This document shows, in pieces, positions 8,568 through 17,692 of a stretch of DNA of 52,657 bases. Positions within the stretch are counted from its first letter, which is position 1. Each line of letters begins with the position of its first letter. The translations under genes and the position numbers were made by a program. This DNA is from Acidobacteriota bacterium (lineage in GTDB: Bacteria; Acidobacteriota; Blastocatellia; Pyrinomonadales; Pyrinomonadaceae). The notes beneath the pieces are model-generated. The model did not search any database and was not told where the DNA came from. It saw only the letters and a program-made list of their open reading frames with translations. The stretch spans positions 1 through 52,657 of the forward strand of contig JAIVJI010000018.1 in the NCBI GenBank assembly GCA_020200135.1, in the 5' to 3' direction.

Positions 8568-10007
8568 ATGAAGCTCCCGGGAAGAGAACTCAACGCGCGC
8601 GCACTCGTCGCGGCGCTCGCCGTCGTCGTTTCGTTGTTCGCGCACGCTCACGCGCAGCCGCAGCGTGACGTGTCGAAGGAGAGGGCGCGCGCGTCCGTGC
8701 CCGCGTGGGTGCGCGGCGGCGTCGTCTACGAAATCTACCCGCGCCAGTTCTCCGAGCAGGGGAACTTCGCGGGCGTCACGGCGCAGCTCGACCGGCTGCG
8801 CGAGCTGGGCGTCAACATCCTCTGGCTGATGCCCGTCCACCCCATCGGGCAGGAGAAGAAGAAGGGCCCCGTCGGCAGCCCCTACGCCGTGCGCGACTAC
8901 TACGCGGTCAACCCCGACTACGGCACGCCCGAAGACTTGAAGCGTCTGGTCTCGGAGGCGCACCGGCGCGGGATGAAGGTCATCATCGACGTGGTCGCCA
9001 ACCACACCTCGTGGGACAGCGTGATGATGAAGACGCCCGAGTTCTACGTCCGCGACCCGTCGGGGAAGATAACCTACCCGCACGACTGGTCGGACGTGGC
9101 CGAGCTGAACTACGACAACCAGCAGCTCCGCCGCTACATGATCGACGTGCTCAAGTTCTGGCTGCGCGAGTACGACCTCGACGGCTTCCGCTGCGACGTG
9201 GCGGCCGAGGTGCCGACGGACTTCTGGGAGCAGGCGCGCGCCGAGGCGGACAAGGTCAAGGCGGACGTCCTCTGGCTCGCCGAGTCGGACAAGCCGGAGC
9301 TGCTGGTGCGCGCCTTCGACCTCGACTACGCGTGGCCGATGCACGGCGCGCTCACGGACGTGTTGCAGGGGCGCCGCCCCGCGACCGTCTTGCGTCAGAC
9401 GTGGGAGGCCGACGAGGCGAAGTACCCGCGCGGGGCGCTGAGGATGCGCTTCTCGGACAACCACGACGAGCGGCGCGCGGTGGCGCGCTTCGGCGAGGGC
9501 GGCGCGCTCGCGGCCTCCGCCCTGACGCTCACGCTCGACGGCGTGCCGATGCTCTACAACGGCATGGAGGTCGGCGACACGACCGAGTCGGGCGACCCCG
9601 CGCTCTTCTACAAACTGCCCGTCTTCTGGCCCATCGAGAAGCGGCGGCCCGAGTTCCCGCGCTTCTACCGGCAGATGATCGCGCTGCGCAAGAGCCACCC
9701 GGCGCTCACGCGCGGGCGGGTCGAGTGGCTGCGCAACTCCGACGAGTCGCGCGTCGTCACCTTCGCGCGCCGCGACGAGTCGGGCGACGTGGTCGTCGCC
9801 GTCAACTTCTCCAACCGCCCCTTCGACGGCACGGTCGAGGCGCCGGCGGGCGGCGCCTACGCCGACCTGACGCCCGACGTGCGCGCCCCGCTCAACGCCG
9901 ACTCGACCGACGCGCAGCGCGCCGCGCGCGCGCGCACCGTCGGACTCCCCGCGCTCTCGCTCGACGCGTGGGGCTACCGCGTCTTCATCAGACGACCCGC
10001 CCGCTGA
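8568..10007 (+). CDS. Secreted GH13 alpha-amylase family enzyme
   Basis: Encodes 479 residues. A signal peptide (LAVVVSLFAHAHAQ) precedes a GH13 barrel that starts at GGVVYEIYPRQF. Conserved regions: DVVANHTS (I), GFRCDVAAEVP with the nucleophile Asp (II), LWLAESD with the acid Glu (III) and FSDNHDE (IV). A short C-terminal beta domain follows. The loop QEKKKGPVGSPYAVRDYYAV is typical of bacterial maltogenic or oligosaccharide-hydrolysing GH13 enzymes. It is probably periplasmic or extracellular and works on alpha-glucan oligosaccharides with the other GH13 enzymes of the locus. The ATG at 8568 was chosen because it begins the signal peptide. The 3' end overlaps the convergent minus-strand gene by 34 bp. 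Confidence 0.93.
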   Translation: MKLPGRELNARALVAALAVVVSLFAHAHAQPQRDVSKERARASVPAWVRGGVVYEIYPRQFSEQGNFAGVTAQLDRLRELGVNILWLMPVHPIGQEKKKGPVGSPYAVRDYYAVNPDYGTPEDLKRLVSEAHRRGMKVIIDVVANHTSWDSVMMKTPEFYVRDPSGKITYPHDWSDVAELNYDNQQLRRYMIDVLKFWLREYDLDGFRCDVAAEVPTDFWEQARAEADKVKADVLWLAESDKPELLVRAFDLDYAWPMHGALTDVLQGRRPATVLRQTWEADEAKYPRGALRMRFSDNHDERRAVARFGEGGALAASALTLTLDGVPMLYNGMEVGDTTESGDPALFYKLPVFWPIEKRRPEFPRFYRQMIALRKSHPALTRGRVEWLRNSDESRVVTFARRDESGDVVVAVNFSNRPFDGTVEAPAGGAYADLTPDVRAPLNADSTDAQRAARARTVGLPALSLDAWGYRVFIRRPAR

Positions 10008-11359
10008 CGCTCGCGCCCCCGTGCCCCGGTGCGCCGGAGGCCGACGAGCCGCAGGGCGCGGTGTACCTCGGCGTTCCTCATGAAGTGTCGCCAGACCAGA
10101 CCGTCGCGCAGGTTCTCGGCGCCGAGGAGCGTGACGCCCTGGTCGATGCCGATGACGTCCGGGCCGACCCAACCCGTGTTCGGGTTGAAGGCGTCGGCGA
10201 AGCCGTAGCGGCCGTACACCTTCGCGCCGTAACGCCGCTTCAACGCGCGCAGCGCCGGGAGCGAGATGTCGGGCGTGAACGCGAGCGAGCCGGCCGCCGC
10301 ATAGGGGACGACCGTCCCGTCTATCGCGGGGTCGCGCGGCGGCCCGCCCCACGCGACGTAGCCGCGCTCCGAGTCCGACGCCGAGACGCCCCACACCTCT
10401 GGCCCGTAGGCCGGAAACTCCGACGCGAGGTCGATGCAGAACTGGCGGTGCGCGCGGGTCGCGGCCGCCGAGTTCTCGAAGTAGTTTGTGAACGGGTACC
10501 AGCCTTCGCGCCAGTCCCGCAGGTCGGCCCAGCCCTGCGTGTACTGGTGTATGAAGAGCGGGCCGTCGTTCATGTACGTGTAGCCGGCGTATGTGATGCG
10601 CTTGCGCGCCCACGCCCGCCAGGCGCGCGGCGTGACGGGTCTGGCGGGAGAGCCGACGGCGAGCAGTTGGAGGATGAGGTGCTCGCTGTACGTGTCCCAG
10701 CGCGTCTTGATGAACCCGTTCTCGGGGCGCCAGCCGTGCGAGAGGAGCGTGGGGTGGCCGTCGAGCATCCAGGGGAAGTCGACGCGCTCGTAGATAGTTG
10801 TGGCGAGGCGGACGACCTCCGAGTCTTCGCGGAAGCACTGGCGCGCGGTCAGGACGCCGGCGAGCAGGAGCGCCGTGTCGATGGAGGAGTACTCGCTCTG
10901 CCAGCGCCGCTCACCCGTAGCGGCGTCCATCCAGTGGAGGAACCAGCCGCGCTCGCGCGGCGCGTCTTCGGCGAAGAAGCGGAGCGTCCTGAGCACGCGG
11001 GCGCGCGCAGAGGCGCGCGCCATCCAGCCGCGCTCGGCGCCGACGCAGAGTGCCGTGAGGCCGAAGCCGGTGGCGGCGCTCGAAGCGATGCGGTGCGAGG
11101 GGTGGCCGGGCGGATGCGCTTCGCCCGACGTGCGCGCGCGGTCGAGGACGAGCCCCGTGCGCGCGTCGGCGTGTTCGACGAAGTAGAGGAACGCGCGGCG
11201 CGAAAGGTCTTCGAGCAGCGCCTCGTCCTCGCGCGTCAGTGCCTGAGCCGCGCGCGCCTGCGCGGCGCCCCCCCGCGCGCGCGTCGCGGCGGCGGGGCAG
11301 AGCGCGGCGAGCAGGAGGAAGACGAGCGGCGTTGCGAAGCGTCTCGGCGGAGCGTGCAT
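9974..11359 (-). CDS. Secreted glucoamylase-like protein (PF10091 / COG5368, GH144-like)
   Basis: Encodes 461 residues from the ATG that begins a signal peptide (MHAPPRRFATPLVFLLLAAL). The family has an (alpha/alpha)6 fold. Visible family blocks include RRAFLYFVEHAD near the N-terminus, SSAATGFGLTALCVG, YSSIDTALLLAG, the central IHQYTQGWADLRDW, and the C-terminal VYGRYGFADAFNP with GIDQG. Relatives were first labelled glucoamylases, and characterised members act on beta-1,2-glucan (GH144), so an alpha-glucan role should not be assumed from the neighbouring starch genes. It is transcribed towards the GH13 gene with a 34-bp 3' overlap, and divergently from the TPR gene at 11422. Longer in-frame extension to 11440 exists but would remove the signal peptide from the N-terminus. 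Confidence 0.85.
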   Translation of the reverse strand: MHAPPRRFATPLVFLLLAALCPAAATRARGGAAQARAAQALTREDEALLEDLSRRAFLYFVEHADARTGLVLDRARTSGEAHPPGHPSHRIASSAATGFGLTALCVGAERGWMARASARARVLRTLRFFAEDAPRERGWFLHWMDAATGERRWQSEYSSIDTALLLAGVLTARQCFREDSEVVRLATTIYERVDFPWMLDGHPTLLSHGWRPENGFIKTRWDTYSEHLILQLLAVGSPARPVTPRAWRAWARKRITYAGYTYMNDGPLFIHQYTQGWADLRDWREGWYPFTNYFENSAAATRAHRQFCIDLASEFPAYGPEVWGVSASDSERGYVAWGGPPRDPAIDGTVVPYAAAGSLAFTPDISLPALRALKRRYGAKVYGRYGFADAFNPNTGWVGPDVIGIDQGVTLLGAENLRDGLVWRHFMRNAEVHRALRLVGLRRTGARGRERQRAGRLMKTR

Positions 11360-11364
11360 GATGT

Positions 11365-11392
11365 TTGGCGGCGTCCCGCGCTCAACTATACT
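11365..11392 (+). promoter_or_regulatory. Candidate sigma70-type promoter for the TPR gene
   Basis: TTGGCG (11365-11370) and TATACT (11387-11392) are separated by 16 bp, giving four and five matches to the -35 and -10 consensus. The predicted transcription start is about 20 bases upstream of the TTG start at 11422. The site lies in the short divergent spacer just upstream of the opposite-strand glucanase start. Confidence 0.45.
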
Positions 11393-11420
11393 AAGAGAGA
11401 GTTTCGAGGCGGAAGTGTAA

Positions 11421-11441
11421 TTTGAACTTTCAACTTTCAAA
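11421..11441 (+). repeat. Heptad direct repeat at the TTG start of the TPR gene
   Basis: Three consecutive 7-bp units, TTTGAAC, TTTCAAC and TTTCAAA, span the initiation codon of the TPR gene. The same 7-bp periodicity occurs in the intergenic inverted repeats further along the window, but here only one arm is visible. Confidence 0.5.
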
Positions 11442-12801
11442 CCTGAGGTTCGGCTCCGGGGAGGGGCCGGGCGGCGCGAGGTCGGCCGCGCTCTGTCTGG
11501 CCGCGCTGCTGGCTTGCGCGGGCGGCGCGCGCGCGGGGCAGTCGGACAGGCGTGTGCGCCCTGCGCCGCGGGGCTCGGCGGGGCACATGGGGGAAGGCGT
11601 GGCGGTGCTGCTCGGGCGCGCGCTTGAGCTTCTGCGCGAGGGGAAGGTCGCGGAGGCCGAGCCGCTCGTCCGGCGCGCGCTCGCGGTGCAGCCCGGCAAC
11701 GCCGACGCGCACGCGCTGCTCGGCATCATCCTCGACCGGCAGGGTCGGTTGCGCGAGGCCGAGGCGGAGTACCGCGCGGCCGTCCGCGCCAACCCGAAGG
11801 CGACGGCCGCGCGCGCCAACCTGGGCGTGCTGCTCGCGCGCGCGGGGCGCACGGCGGAGGCGGCCGCGACGTTCGAGTCGGTGCTGCGCGACGCGCCCGG
11901 CCACCCGCAGGCGACCTTCAACCTCGGGCTCGCGCTCTTCCAATTGAAGCGCCACGGAGAGGCGGCCGCGCTCCTCTCGACGCCGGCCGCGATGTCGCAG
12001 GACGCGGCCGCCGCGCTCTACCACCTCGGTCTCATCGAGTCGGCGCGTGGTCGCGCCGAGGAGGCCGCGCAGTTCTGGCAGAGGGCGCTGGCGCTGAAGG
12101 GGAACTACCCGGAGGTTCACTTCGCGCTGGGCGAGGAGCTGCGGCGGCAGCGCCGCTACGAGGGCGCGGCGGAGTTCTACGAGCGCGCGGCGGCGCAAGA
12201 CCCCGCGCGGCTCGCCTACCGCGTGCGGCTGGGCGGCGTGCTGATGCTTTTGTCGCGCTTCGACCGCGCGCTGGAGGTCTTCGAGGGGGCGGCCGCGCGT
12301 TTCCCCGCGTCGTCGTCGGCGCACTACTTCGTCGGCATCGCGGCGCGCGGGCGCGGCGACTACGAGCGCGCGGAGGCGGCGCTGCGCCGCTCGCTGGAGC
12401 TGGACGGTGGGAGCGCGGACGCGCTGGCGCAGCTCGGCTTCGTCGTGGGCGAGCGCGGGCGCGACGCGGAGGCGGAGACGATTCTGCGCCGCGCGCTCGC
12501 GCGCGAGGCGCGCCACTTCTACGCGGGCTATGACCTGGGGCGCCTGCTCGTGCGCGCGAGGCGCTACGAGGAGGCGCTCGGCGTCCTGCGCGGCGCGGCG
12601 CGCGAGCGCGCGAGCGACCCCGGCGTCCACTACCAGATGTTCATCGCGCTCTCGCGGCTCGGCCGGAAGGAGGAGGCGGCGCGCGAGCTGGCTCTCTTTA
12701 AAAAGTTGGACGAGGAGCGCAAGGCGCGGCGCGCCGCCGTGGGGCTTGAGGAGATAGAGGAGGCGCTGCCGACGCCCGCGAACGAAGGCGCGCCGGAGTA
12801 A
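11422..12801 (+). CDS. Secreted/periplasmic TPR-repeat protein
   Basis: Encodes 459 residues. A hydrophobic export signal (SAALCLAALLACAGGARAG) is followed by about ten TPR units from residue 65 to 440, recognisable by motifs such as ALLGIILDRQGRLREAEAEY and ANLGVLLARAGRTAEAA. TPR arrays mediate protein-protein contacts, and no catalytic domain is present. The start is a TTG whose surrounding bases are a 7-bp direct repeat (11421-11441), so the first residues (MNFQLSNL) are encoded by repeat DNA. An internal start is possible but would shorten the export signal. A strong bidirectional terminator follows 22 bp after the stop. Confidence 0.8.
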   Translation: MNFQLSNLRFGSGEGPGGARSAALCLAALLACAGGARAGQSDRRVRPAPRGSAGHMGEGVAVLLGRALELLREGKVAEAEPLVRRALAVQPGNADAHALLGIILDRQGRLREAEAEYRAAVRANPKATAARANLGVLLARAGRTAEAAATFESVLRDAPGHPQATFNLGLALFQLKRHGEAAALLSTPAAMSQDAAAALYHLGLIESARGRAEEAAQFWQRALALKGNYPEVHFALGEELRRQRRYEGAAEFYERAAAQDPARLAYRVRLGGVLMLLSRFDRALEVFEGAAARFPASSSAHYFVGIAARGRGDYERAEAALRRSLELDGGSADALAQLGFVVGERGRDAEAETILRRALAREARHFYAGYDLGRLLVRARRYEEALGVLRGAARERASDPGVHYQMFIALSRLGRKEEAARELALFKKLDEERKARRAAVGLEEIEEALPTPANEGAPE

Positions 12802-12822
12802 GCGGTCGGAGCTGGCGGGCGT

Positions 12823-12856
12823 AACAAAGCCCGGGGCGCTGGCCCCGGGCTTTGTT
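12823..12856. terminator. Bidirectional intrinsic terminator between convergent genes
   Basis: A perfect 15-bp stem (12823-12837 with 12842-12856) closes a four-base loop. The arms begin AACAAAGCC and end GGCTTTGTT, giving T-rich tails on both strands. It lies between the TPR gene (plus) and the TonB-dependent receptor gene (minus). Confidence 0.9.
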
Positions 12857-12874
12857 ATTTACCTTGCCCTCGCT

Positions 12875-15800
12875 TCAGAACGTCAGGCGGCCTTGCAGCT
12901 CGACGACGCGGCCGGCCAGACCCCGCTCGGAGCGCCCGAAGTTGGGGTGGGTGATGTTCGTGCTGTCGGTGGCGAAGCCGAGGTTCTGGAGGTTGAGCAG
13001 GTTGAAGACGTTGAAGAAGTTCGCCTTGACCTCGAAGTGCGACGACTCGCCCAGGAGCCGCTTCAGCCCGAAGCGCTTGGCGACGCTCATGTCCACGTTG
13101 AAGTACTTCGGGCCGCGGAACGAGTTGCGCCCGACGCCCGGCAGGCGACCGGCGGACGCGCCCTGACCCGTCGCCCCGAGCGTCGAGAAGAACCGCGCCC
13201 CGCCGCCGGGGAAGTTGCTCCCCCTGATGAAAGCCTCGTCCGAAGAGTCGTCGCCCGCGCCGCCGAAGTAGGCCACGGGGCGCGCGGGGCAGGTGATGGG
13301 TCGGTTGGTGCTCGGGCAGTTGCCCGTGACCGGCGTCCACGGGAAGCCCGTGTGCGCCGTCACGATGCCGCTCAACTGCCACCCGCCGAGGATGGAGCCG
13401 AGCGCGTCGTCGCGGTTGCGGAACAGGGGCAGCTCCCACACACTCGACCCGACGAAGTGGTGCCGCACGTCGTAGTCCGAGGGGCCGCGCTCCTCGCGCA
13501 CGTCGAGCGGGAAGGTCGGGTTGGTGGCCGAGCCCGGCCCCTCGTTCGAGGCCACGTCGATGCTCTTGGCCCAGCGGTAGTGCATGTCGAACTGGAAGCC
13601 CTGCCCGAACCGGCGCGTGAGCCGCGCGATCATCGCGTTGTAGCTCGACGTGGTGTCGGGCGTCGGGAAGAAGACGCCGCTGGCGAAGAAGCTGCCCGGG
13701 TCGTTCGGGTAGAGGAAGCGCTGGTTGACGAGGCGTATGAGCTTGCGCCCCGCGCTCCCCTGGTAGCCCACCTCGGCCGTCAGCCGGCCCGGCAGTTGGT
13801 ACTGCGCGTCGAGCGAGTAGGTGTAGACGTAGGGCGTCGGCACCTCGGCCGGCGCGCCGTAGACCTCGACCTGCTTGTCGCCGCCCGCGTTGGTCGGGAT
13901 GCCGGTCGAAGGGTTGAAGTTGAGTATGAGCGCCGGGTTGGCCGGGTAGCTGAACGGCGAGTTGTTCGCGCCGAGCGCGTAGAGAATCTGCCCGCCCGCG
14001 AAGGGCGTGCTGAAGTCGGCGGCCGAGGTGCCGCAGCAGATGCGGTAGCGCGCGAGGAACGGCGGGTTGCCGCGCGAGTTGGCGAAGAGCACGATGGGCA
14101 CGCGGTTGTAGCTGATGCCGAAGCCGCCGCGCAGCACCATCTTGTTCTCGGCGAGCAGCCCCCCGAACGAGTCGCCCATGTTCGGCGTCCACGCGAAGCT
14201 GACCTTCGGCGCGAAGTTGTTGCGGTCTGGCGGGTAGCTCTCGTCAACGAGTTGGAGCGTCGCCGCCGTCAGCGCCGTCGCCTCGGTCGGGCCGAGGACG
14301 AGGTTGCTCAGACGCCCCTGCGTCTCGGTGAGCGGCGAGAAGTACTCCCAGCGCAGGCCGAGGCCGAGCGTCAGGTTCGGCCGCACCTTCCAGTCGTTCT
14401 GCGCGAAGAGCGCGTAGGTCGAGCTGCGGAAGTAGCGCTGCGACTCGGCGGGGCCGCCCGTGCGCGGGTCGGCGTTTATCTGATAGAAGAGCGGCGCGTC
14501 GTTGACGAAGTTGAAGAGACCGCCGAAGGTGTAGAGCGGGCGCGAACCGCCCGAGAGGTCGTTGTTGTCGTGCTCCTTGCGCACCTCGACGCCGAAGCTC
14601 CACGCCTGCGAGCCGCGCACCCAGCGGAGCGTGTCGCGGAACTCGTAGGTGTTCTCGGCGAAGATGCCCGGGGTCGTCTCGGCCCACGGGGCGCCGAAGC
14701 GCAGGCGGTCGCCCGGCATCGACTCGATCTCGATGCGCGGGATGCCGAAGTTGGTCTCGGCCGACGACTCGATCTCGTTGAAGGCGAAGCGCGTGGCGTT
14801 GACGCGCGCCTCGTTGACCATCGTCTGCGAGAGCACGCGCGTCCACGTCACCGTCCCGAAGAGGTTGCGCGGCTCGGTGCGGATGTCGCCCATCGGCCGG
14901 CTGCGCCCGGGCCCGTCGCCGCCCAGGCCCTGGAAGCTTGAGAAGTAAGAGCTGAAGGTGATGTTGTCGCGCTCGCTGATGACGAAGTCGAAGCGCGGGT
15001 TGAACTGGTGGCCGCGGTCGCTGGTCGGCACCGCCAACTGCGCGAACTGTATGTCGGGGATGCCGTCGAGCCCGCCGCCGTTCAGGTTGTTGAAGGGCAA
15101 ATACTGTCCCGCGGCCCCGGCCGGGCGGCCGATGTCGAGCCCGCTGCCGATGACCTGGCACTGGCTGAAGCTGCCGGAGGGAAAGCCCGCGGCGGCGCAC
15201 GTCGTCGGCACGACGCCGATGACGCGCGGCTGGATGCCGTCGGCCGAAAGTATCCGCGCGGCGATGCTGCCGGGGCGCACCTGCTGGACGAGCTGGCGGA
15301 ACTCGGGCGTCTCGACGAAGGCGTTGACGGTGTCCGTGTTGTTTCTGCGCAGCCCCTCGTAGGAGAAGAAGAAGAACGCCTTGTCGCGCAGCAGGCGGAA
15401 GGCGGGCGGCCGCCCCTCGCCGAAGCGCGGCCACGGGACGGGGCCCCCGATCGAGCCGCCGAACTGGTTGAGGTGCTGGTTGACGCGCTGCGCGGGCGCG
15501 TTGTTGAAGCCGCCGTACTTGTTAAAGGCGTTGAGGCCGGGGCTGTTGTTCTTGAGGAAAAGGCTGCCGTGGAAGGCGTTCGTGCCGTTCTGCGAGACGG
15601 TCAGGACCTGCGCGCCGGAGTTGCGCCCGTACTCGGCCGAGTAGGAGCTGGCGATGACGCGCACCTCCTTGACCGACTCCTGGTTGGGCGTGACGACGGC
15701 CGCGCCGCCGAAGGTCAGACTGTTGACGCTCGTCCCGTCGATCTGGAAGTTGTTGGCGGAGACGCGCTGGCCGTTGGCGGAAATCTGCGGCTGGTTCTCG

Positions 15801-16393
15801 GCCTGGAAGATGGAGCGCGACGAGCCGCCCGGGCCGGTCTGGTTCGGCAAGCCCACCGCGCCGCCCGTCCCAGAGCGCGCGCCCTCGCCGAAGACGCCCG
15901 GCGTCAGCCGCAGCAGCTCGTAGGGGTCGCGGCCGAACTGCGGCAGCTCTTTGACCTCGCGCGTGGTGATGGCCTTGCTGATGTTCGCGTTCTCGGTCTC
16001 TAAGGCGGGCGTCTGCGACTCGGTGACCGTCACGGTCTCGGAGACCTCGCCGGCCGTGAGCACCACGTCCACGCCCTGCACCTGCTCGGCGTTGACGACG
16101 AGGTTCTCGAAGGTCGTCTTCTTAAAGCCCGCCTTCTCGACGGTCAGCGTGTAGCTGCCGGGCGCCAGCTCCGAGATGCGGTAGAAGCCCTCGCCGCCCG
16201 ACGTGGCCGTCTGCGTCCGCCCCGTCTCGTTGTTCTTGAGCGTGAGCGCGGCCTCCGGGATGACCGCGCCCGACGCGTCGGTGACGGTGCCCTGGACGGC
16301 GGCGCGGAATTGCGCGCGCGCGGTCTGCGCCAGTGTCAGCATCACGAGCGCGCACACGCACGCGCGGAAGAGAGTCGTTAGTGTCTGGCCCAT
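12875..16393 (-). CDS. Oar-like TonB-dependent receptor with N-terminal carboxypeptidase-regulatory domain
   Basis: Encodes 1172 residues from the ATG at 16393, chosen because AGGAGG sits about 9 bases upstream and a signal peptide follows (MLTLAQTARAQF). Residues about 30-110 form a CarboxypepD-regulatory domain (VQGTVTDASGAVIPEA). A plug-like region follows (ITTREVKELPQFGRDPYELL, SANNFQIDGTSVN), then a long beta-barrel ending in Phe (LQGRLTF), as expected of outer-membrane proteins. Such receptors are abundant in Acidobacteriota. Substrates are mostly unknown and may be polysaccharides or peptides. Its own 5' end overlaps by 16 bp the extended end of the upstream glycosyltransferase ORF. 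It is bounded downstream by a bidirectional terminator. Confidence 0.93.
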   Translation of the reverse strand: MGQTLTTLFRACVCALVMLTLAQTARAQFRAAVQGTVTDASGAVIPEAALTLKNNETGRTQTATSGGEGFYRISELAPGSYTLTVEKAGFKKTTFENLVVNAEQVQGVDVVLTAGEVSETVTVTESQTPALETENANISKAITTREVKELPQFGRDPYELLRLTPGVFGEGARSGTGGAVGLPNQTGPGGSSRSIFQAENQPQISANGQRVSANNFQIDGTSVNSLTFGGAAVVTPNQESVKEVRVIASSYSAEYGRNSGAQVLTVSQNGTNAFHGSLFLKNNSPGLNAFNKYGGFNNAPAQRVNQHLNQFGGSIGGPVPWPRFGEGRPPAFRLLRDKAFFFFSYEGLRRNNTDTVNAFVETPEFRQLVQQVRPGSIAARILSADGIQPRVIGVVPTTCAAAGFPSGSFSQCQVIGSGLDIGRPAGAAGQYLPFNNLNGGGLDGIPDIQFAQLAVPTSDRGHQFNPRFDFVISERDNITFSSYFSSFQGLGGDGPGRSRPMGDIRTEPRNLFGTVTWTRVLSQTMVNEARVNATRFAFNEIESSAETNFGIPRIEIESMPGDRLRFGAPWAETTPGIFAENTYEFRDTLRWVRGSQAWSFGVEVRKEHDNNDLSGGSRPLYTFGGLFNFVNDAPLFYQINADPRTGGPAESQRYFRSSTYALFAQNDWKVRPNLTLGLGLRWEYFSPLTETQGRLSNLVLGPTEATALTAATLQLVDESYPPDRNNFAPKVSFAWTPNMGDSFGGLLAENKMVLRGGFGISYNRVPIVLFANSRGNPPFLARYRICCGTSAADFSTPFAGGQILYALGANNSPFSYPANPALILNFNPSTGIPTNAGGDKQVEVYGAPAEVPTPYVYTYSLDAQYQLPGRLTAEVGYQGSAGRKLIRLVNQRFLYPNDPGSFFASGVFFPTPDTTSSYNAMIARLTRRFGQGFQFDMHYRWAKSIDVASNEGPGSATNPTFPLDVREERGPSDYDVRHHFVGSSVWELPLFRNRDDALGSILGGWQLSGIVTAHTGFPWTPVTGNCPSTNRPITCPARPVAYFGGAGDDSSDEAFIRGSNFPGGGARFFSTLGATGQGASAGRLPGVGRNSFRGPKYFNVDMSVAKRFGLKRLLGESSHFEVKANFFNVFNLLNLQNLGFATDSTNITHPNFGRSERGLAGRVVELQGRLTF

Positions 16394-17655
16394 CTTGAGA
16401 TGACCTCCTTGCATGTCGTCGGCGGCCACACTGGGGGCGGGGTCGCGTCTGTTGACGGAGAGGGGAAGGGGGGAAGACGTGTGCGAATGACCGCACCGCG
16501 TCCACGCATTTTTATTGTGTTGGCTGTCAGAGCAAGGAATAGCACCGGGAGCGAGAGCGCCTCCGACAGGGCGTCGGCTATCCGGGCGGGTTCCGGGGCG
16601 GCGAGGCGGATGGCGGCCCCGCCGTGCGGGTAGGCCGCGCGCACGGGCGGCAAGTCCATCTCGACGACCGGCAGCCCGCAGGCAAGCATCTCCTGCGGCA
16701 CCAGCGAGTAGTTGGTCAGCGAGATGGAGAGCCCCGCGGCCGCGCCCCTGTACAGCTCGGCCAGCTCGGCCTCGCCCAGGATGCCGGCCGGCGTGTGGTC
16801 GAACGGCAGCCGGTAGGGCAGGTCTTCGGAGCCGAAGAGGACGACCTCCGTCTCGGGGCGCCTCTGTTTGAGCAGCGCGAGCGACAGCAGCCCCAGCTCC
16901 GTCCCGCGCCGGCGCGTCTGGTGGCGCGCGTAGAACACGACGCGGTTCATGTCGTAGTTACCGGTTCCGGGCGCATAGACCGAGGGGTCGTAGGCGAGGT
17001 CGAAAGACTCGGCGCGGTTGCCGTACTCCCTCATCCTCTGCGCGAGCCAGCGCCCGGCGCAGATGCACTCGAAGCCGAAACGGTAGGTGCTTTCGGCGAG
17101 CATACTCTCGGCGCTCGCCGGGTAGAAGGACGGCTCGTAGTCCTGTACGAAGTAGACCTTCCGGCGGCAGGCGCCGAAGTCCCTGACCGCGTAGGCGGTC
17201 TCCCACGAGCTGGCCATGCAGATTTCGGACGGGGGCATCCGCGTGACGCCCAGACGCACCGTGGCCTTGAGCGGGAAGTAGTGCGTCCGCATCGACTGGG
17301 TCGCCTCGGAGTCGCTGACGTAGTGAGTCTCGCCGAAGACGTGGAAGCGGACTTCGTACCCCGCGTCTTCGAGCGCGCGCGTGAGGCGGAAGACGGTCCT
17401 GTGGCCGCCGGAAGACCCGTAGAAGTTTGGGATGACCCAGTTGACGCTCCCCCGCGGCCCCGCCGTGCCGGAGCGGTGCCGGTAGGCTACGGGCTCGTAG
17501 GCGAAGCCGTAGGGGAGCGTCTCGCCGCCGCCGGCTTTACCTGTCGCCGGCTGAGACGCGCGCAGGCGGCGGAGCGCAGCCTTGCAGGTGGCCCGCAGGC
17601 CGTGCGTGCGGAGAAACCCGACGCCCTTGCTCGCTACCCGCGTAAGCTTTGTCAT
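16378..17655 (-). CDS. WsaF-type glycosyltransferase, 3' end lost (probable truncation)
   Basis: The first ~370 residues of this 425-residue ORF read as a GT-B glycosyltransferase related to the rhamnosyltransferase WsaF: VNWVIPNFYGSSGGHRT, VYFVQDYEPSFYP, VVFYARHQTRRRGTE and the donor-site region LSISLTNYSLVPQEMLACG with PVVEMD. The protein should continue after DALSEALS with a final helix closing the second Rossmann domain. Instead it runs into Pro-rich sequence (PPFPSPSTDATPPPVWPP) that is really the upstream region and ribosome-binding site of the TonB receptor gene. About 30-40 terminal residues appear to be missing, replaced by read-through translation of non-coding DNA. This looks like a deletion joining the two genes, or an assembly join. 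Its native role would be cell-surface glycan synthesis. Confidence 0.75.
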   Translation of the reverse strand: MTKLTRVASKGVGFLRTHGLRATCKAALRRLRASQPATGKAGGGETLPYGFAYEPVAYRHRSGTAGPRGSVNWVIPNFYGSSGGHRTVFRLTRALEDAGYEVRFHVFGETHYVSDSEATQSMRTHYFPLKATVRLGVTRMPPSEICMASSWETAYAVRDFGACRRKVYFVQDYEPSFYPASAESMLAESTYRFGFECICAGRWLAQRMREYGNRAESFDLAYDPSVYAPGTGNYDMNRVVFYARHQTRRRGTELGLLSLALLKQRRPETEVVLFGSEDLPYRLPFDHTPAGILGEAELAELYRGAAAGLSISLTNYSLVPQEMLACGLPVVEMDLPPVRAAYPHGGAAIRLAAPEPARIADALSEALSLPVLFLALTANTIKMRGRGAVIRTRLPPFPSPSTDATPPPVWPPTTCKEVISRWARH

Positions 17656-17692
17656 TCCGCCTCGTCACGCCGCCGGGGTGATTTTTTGGCGC

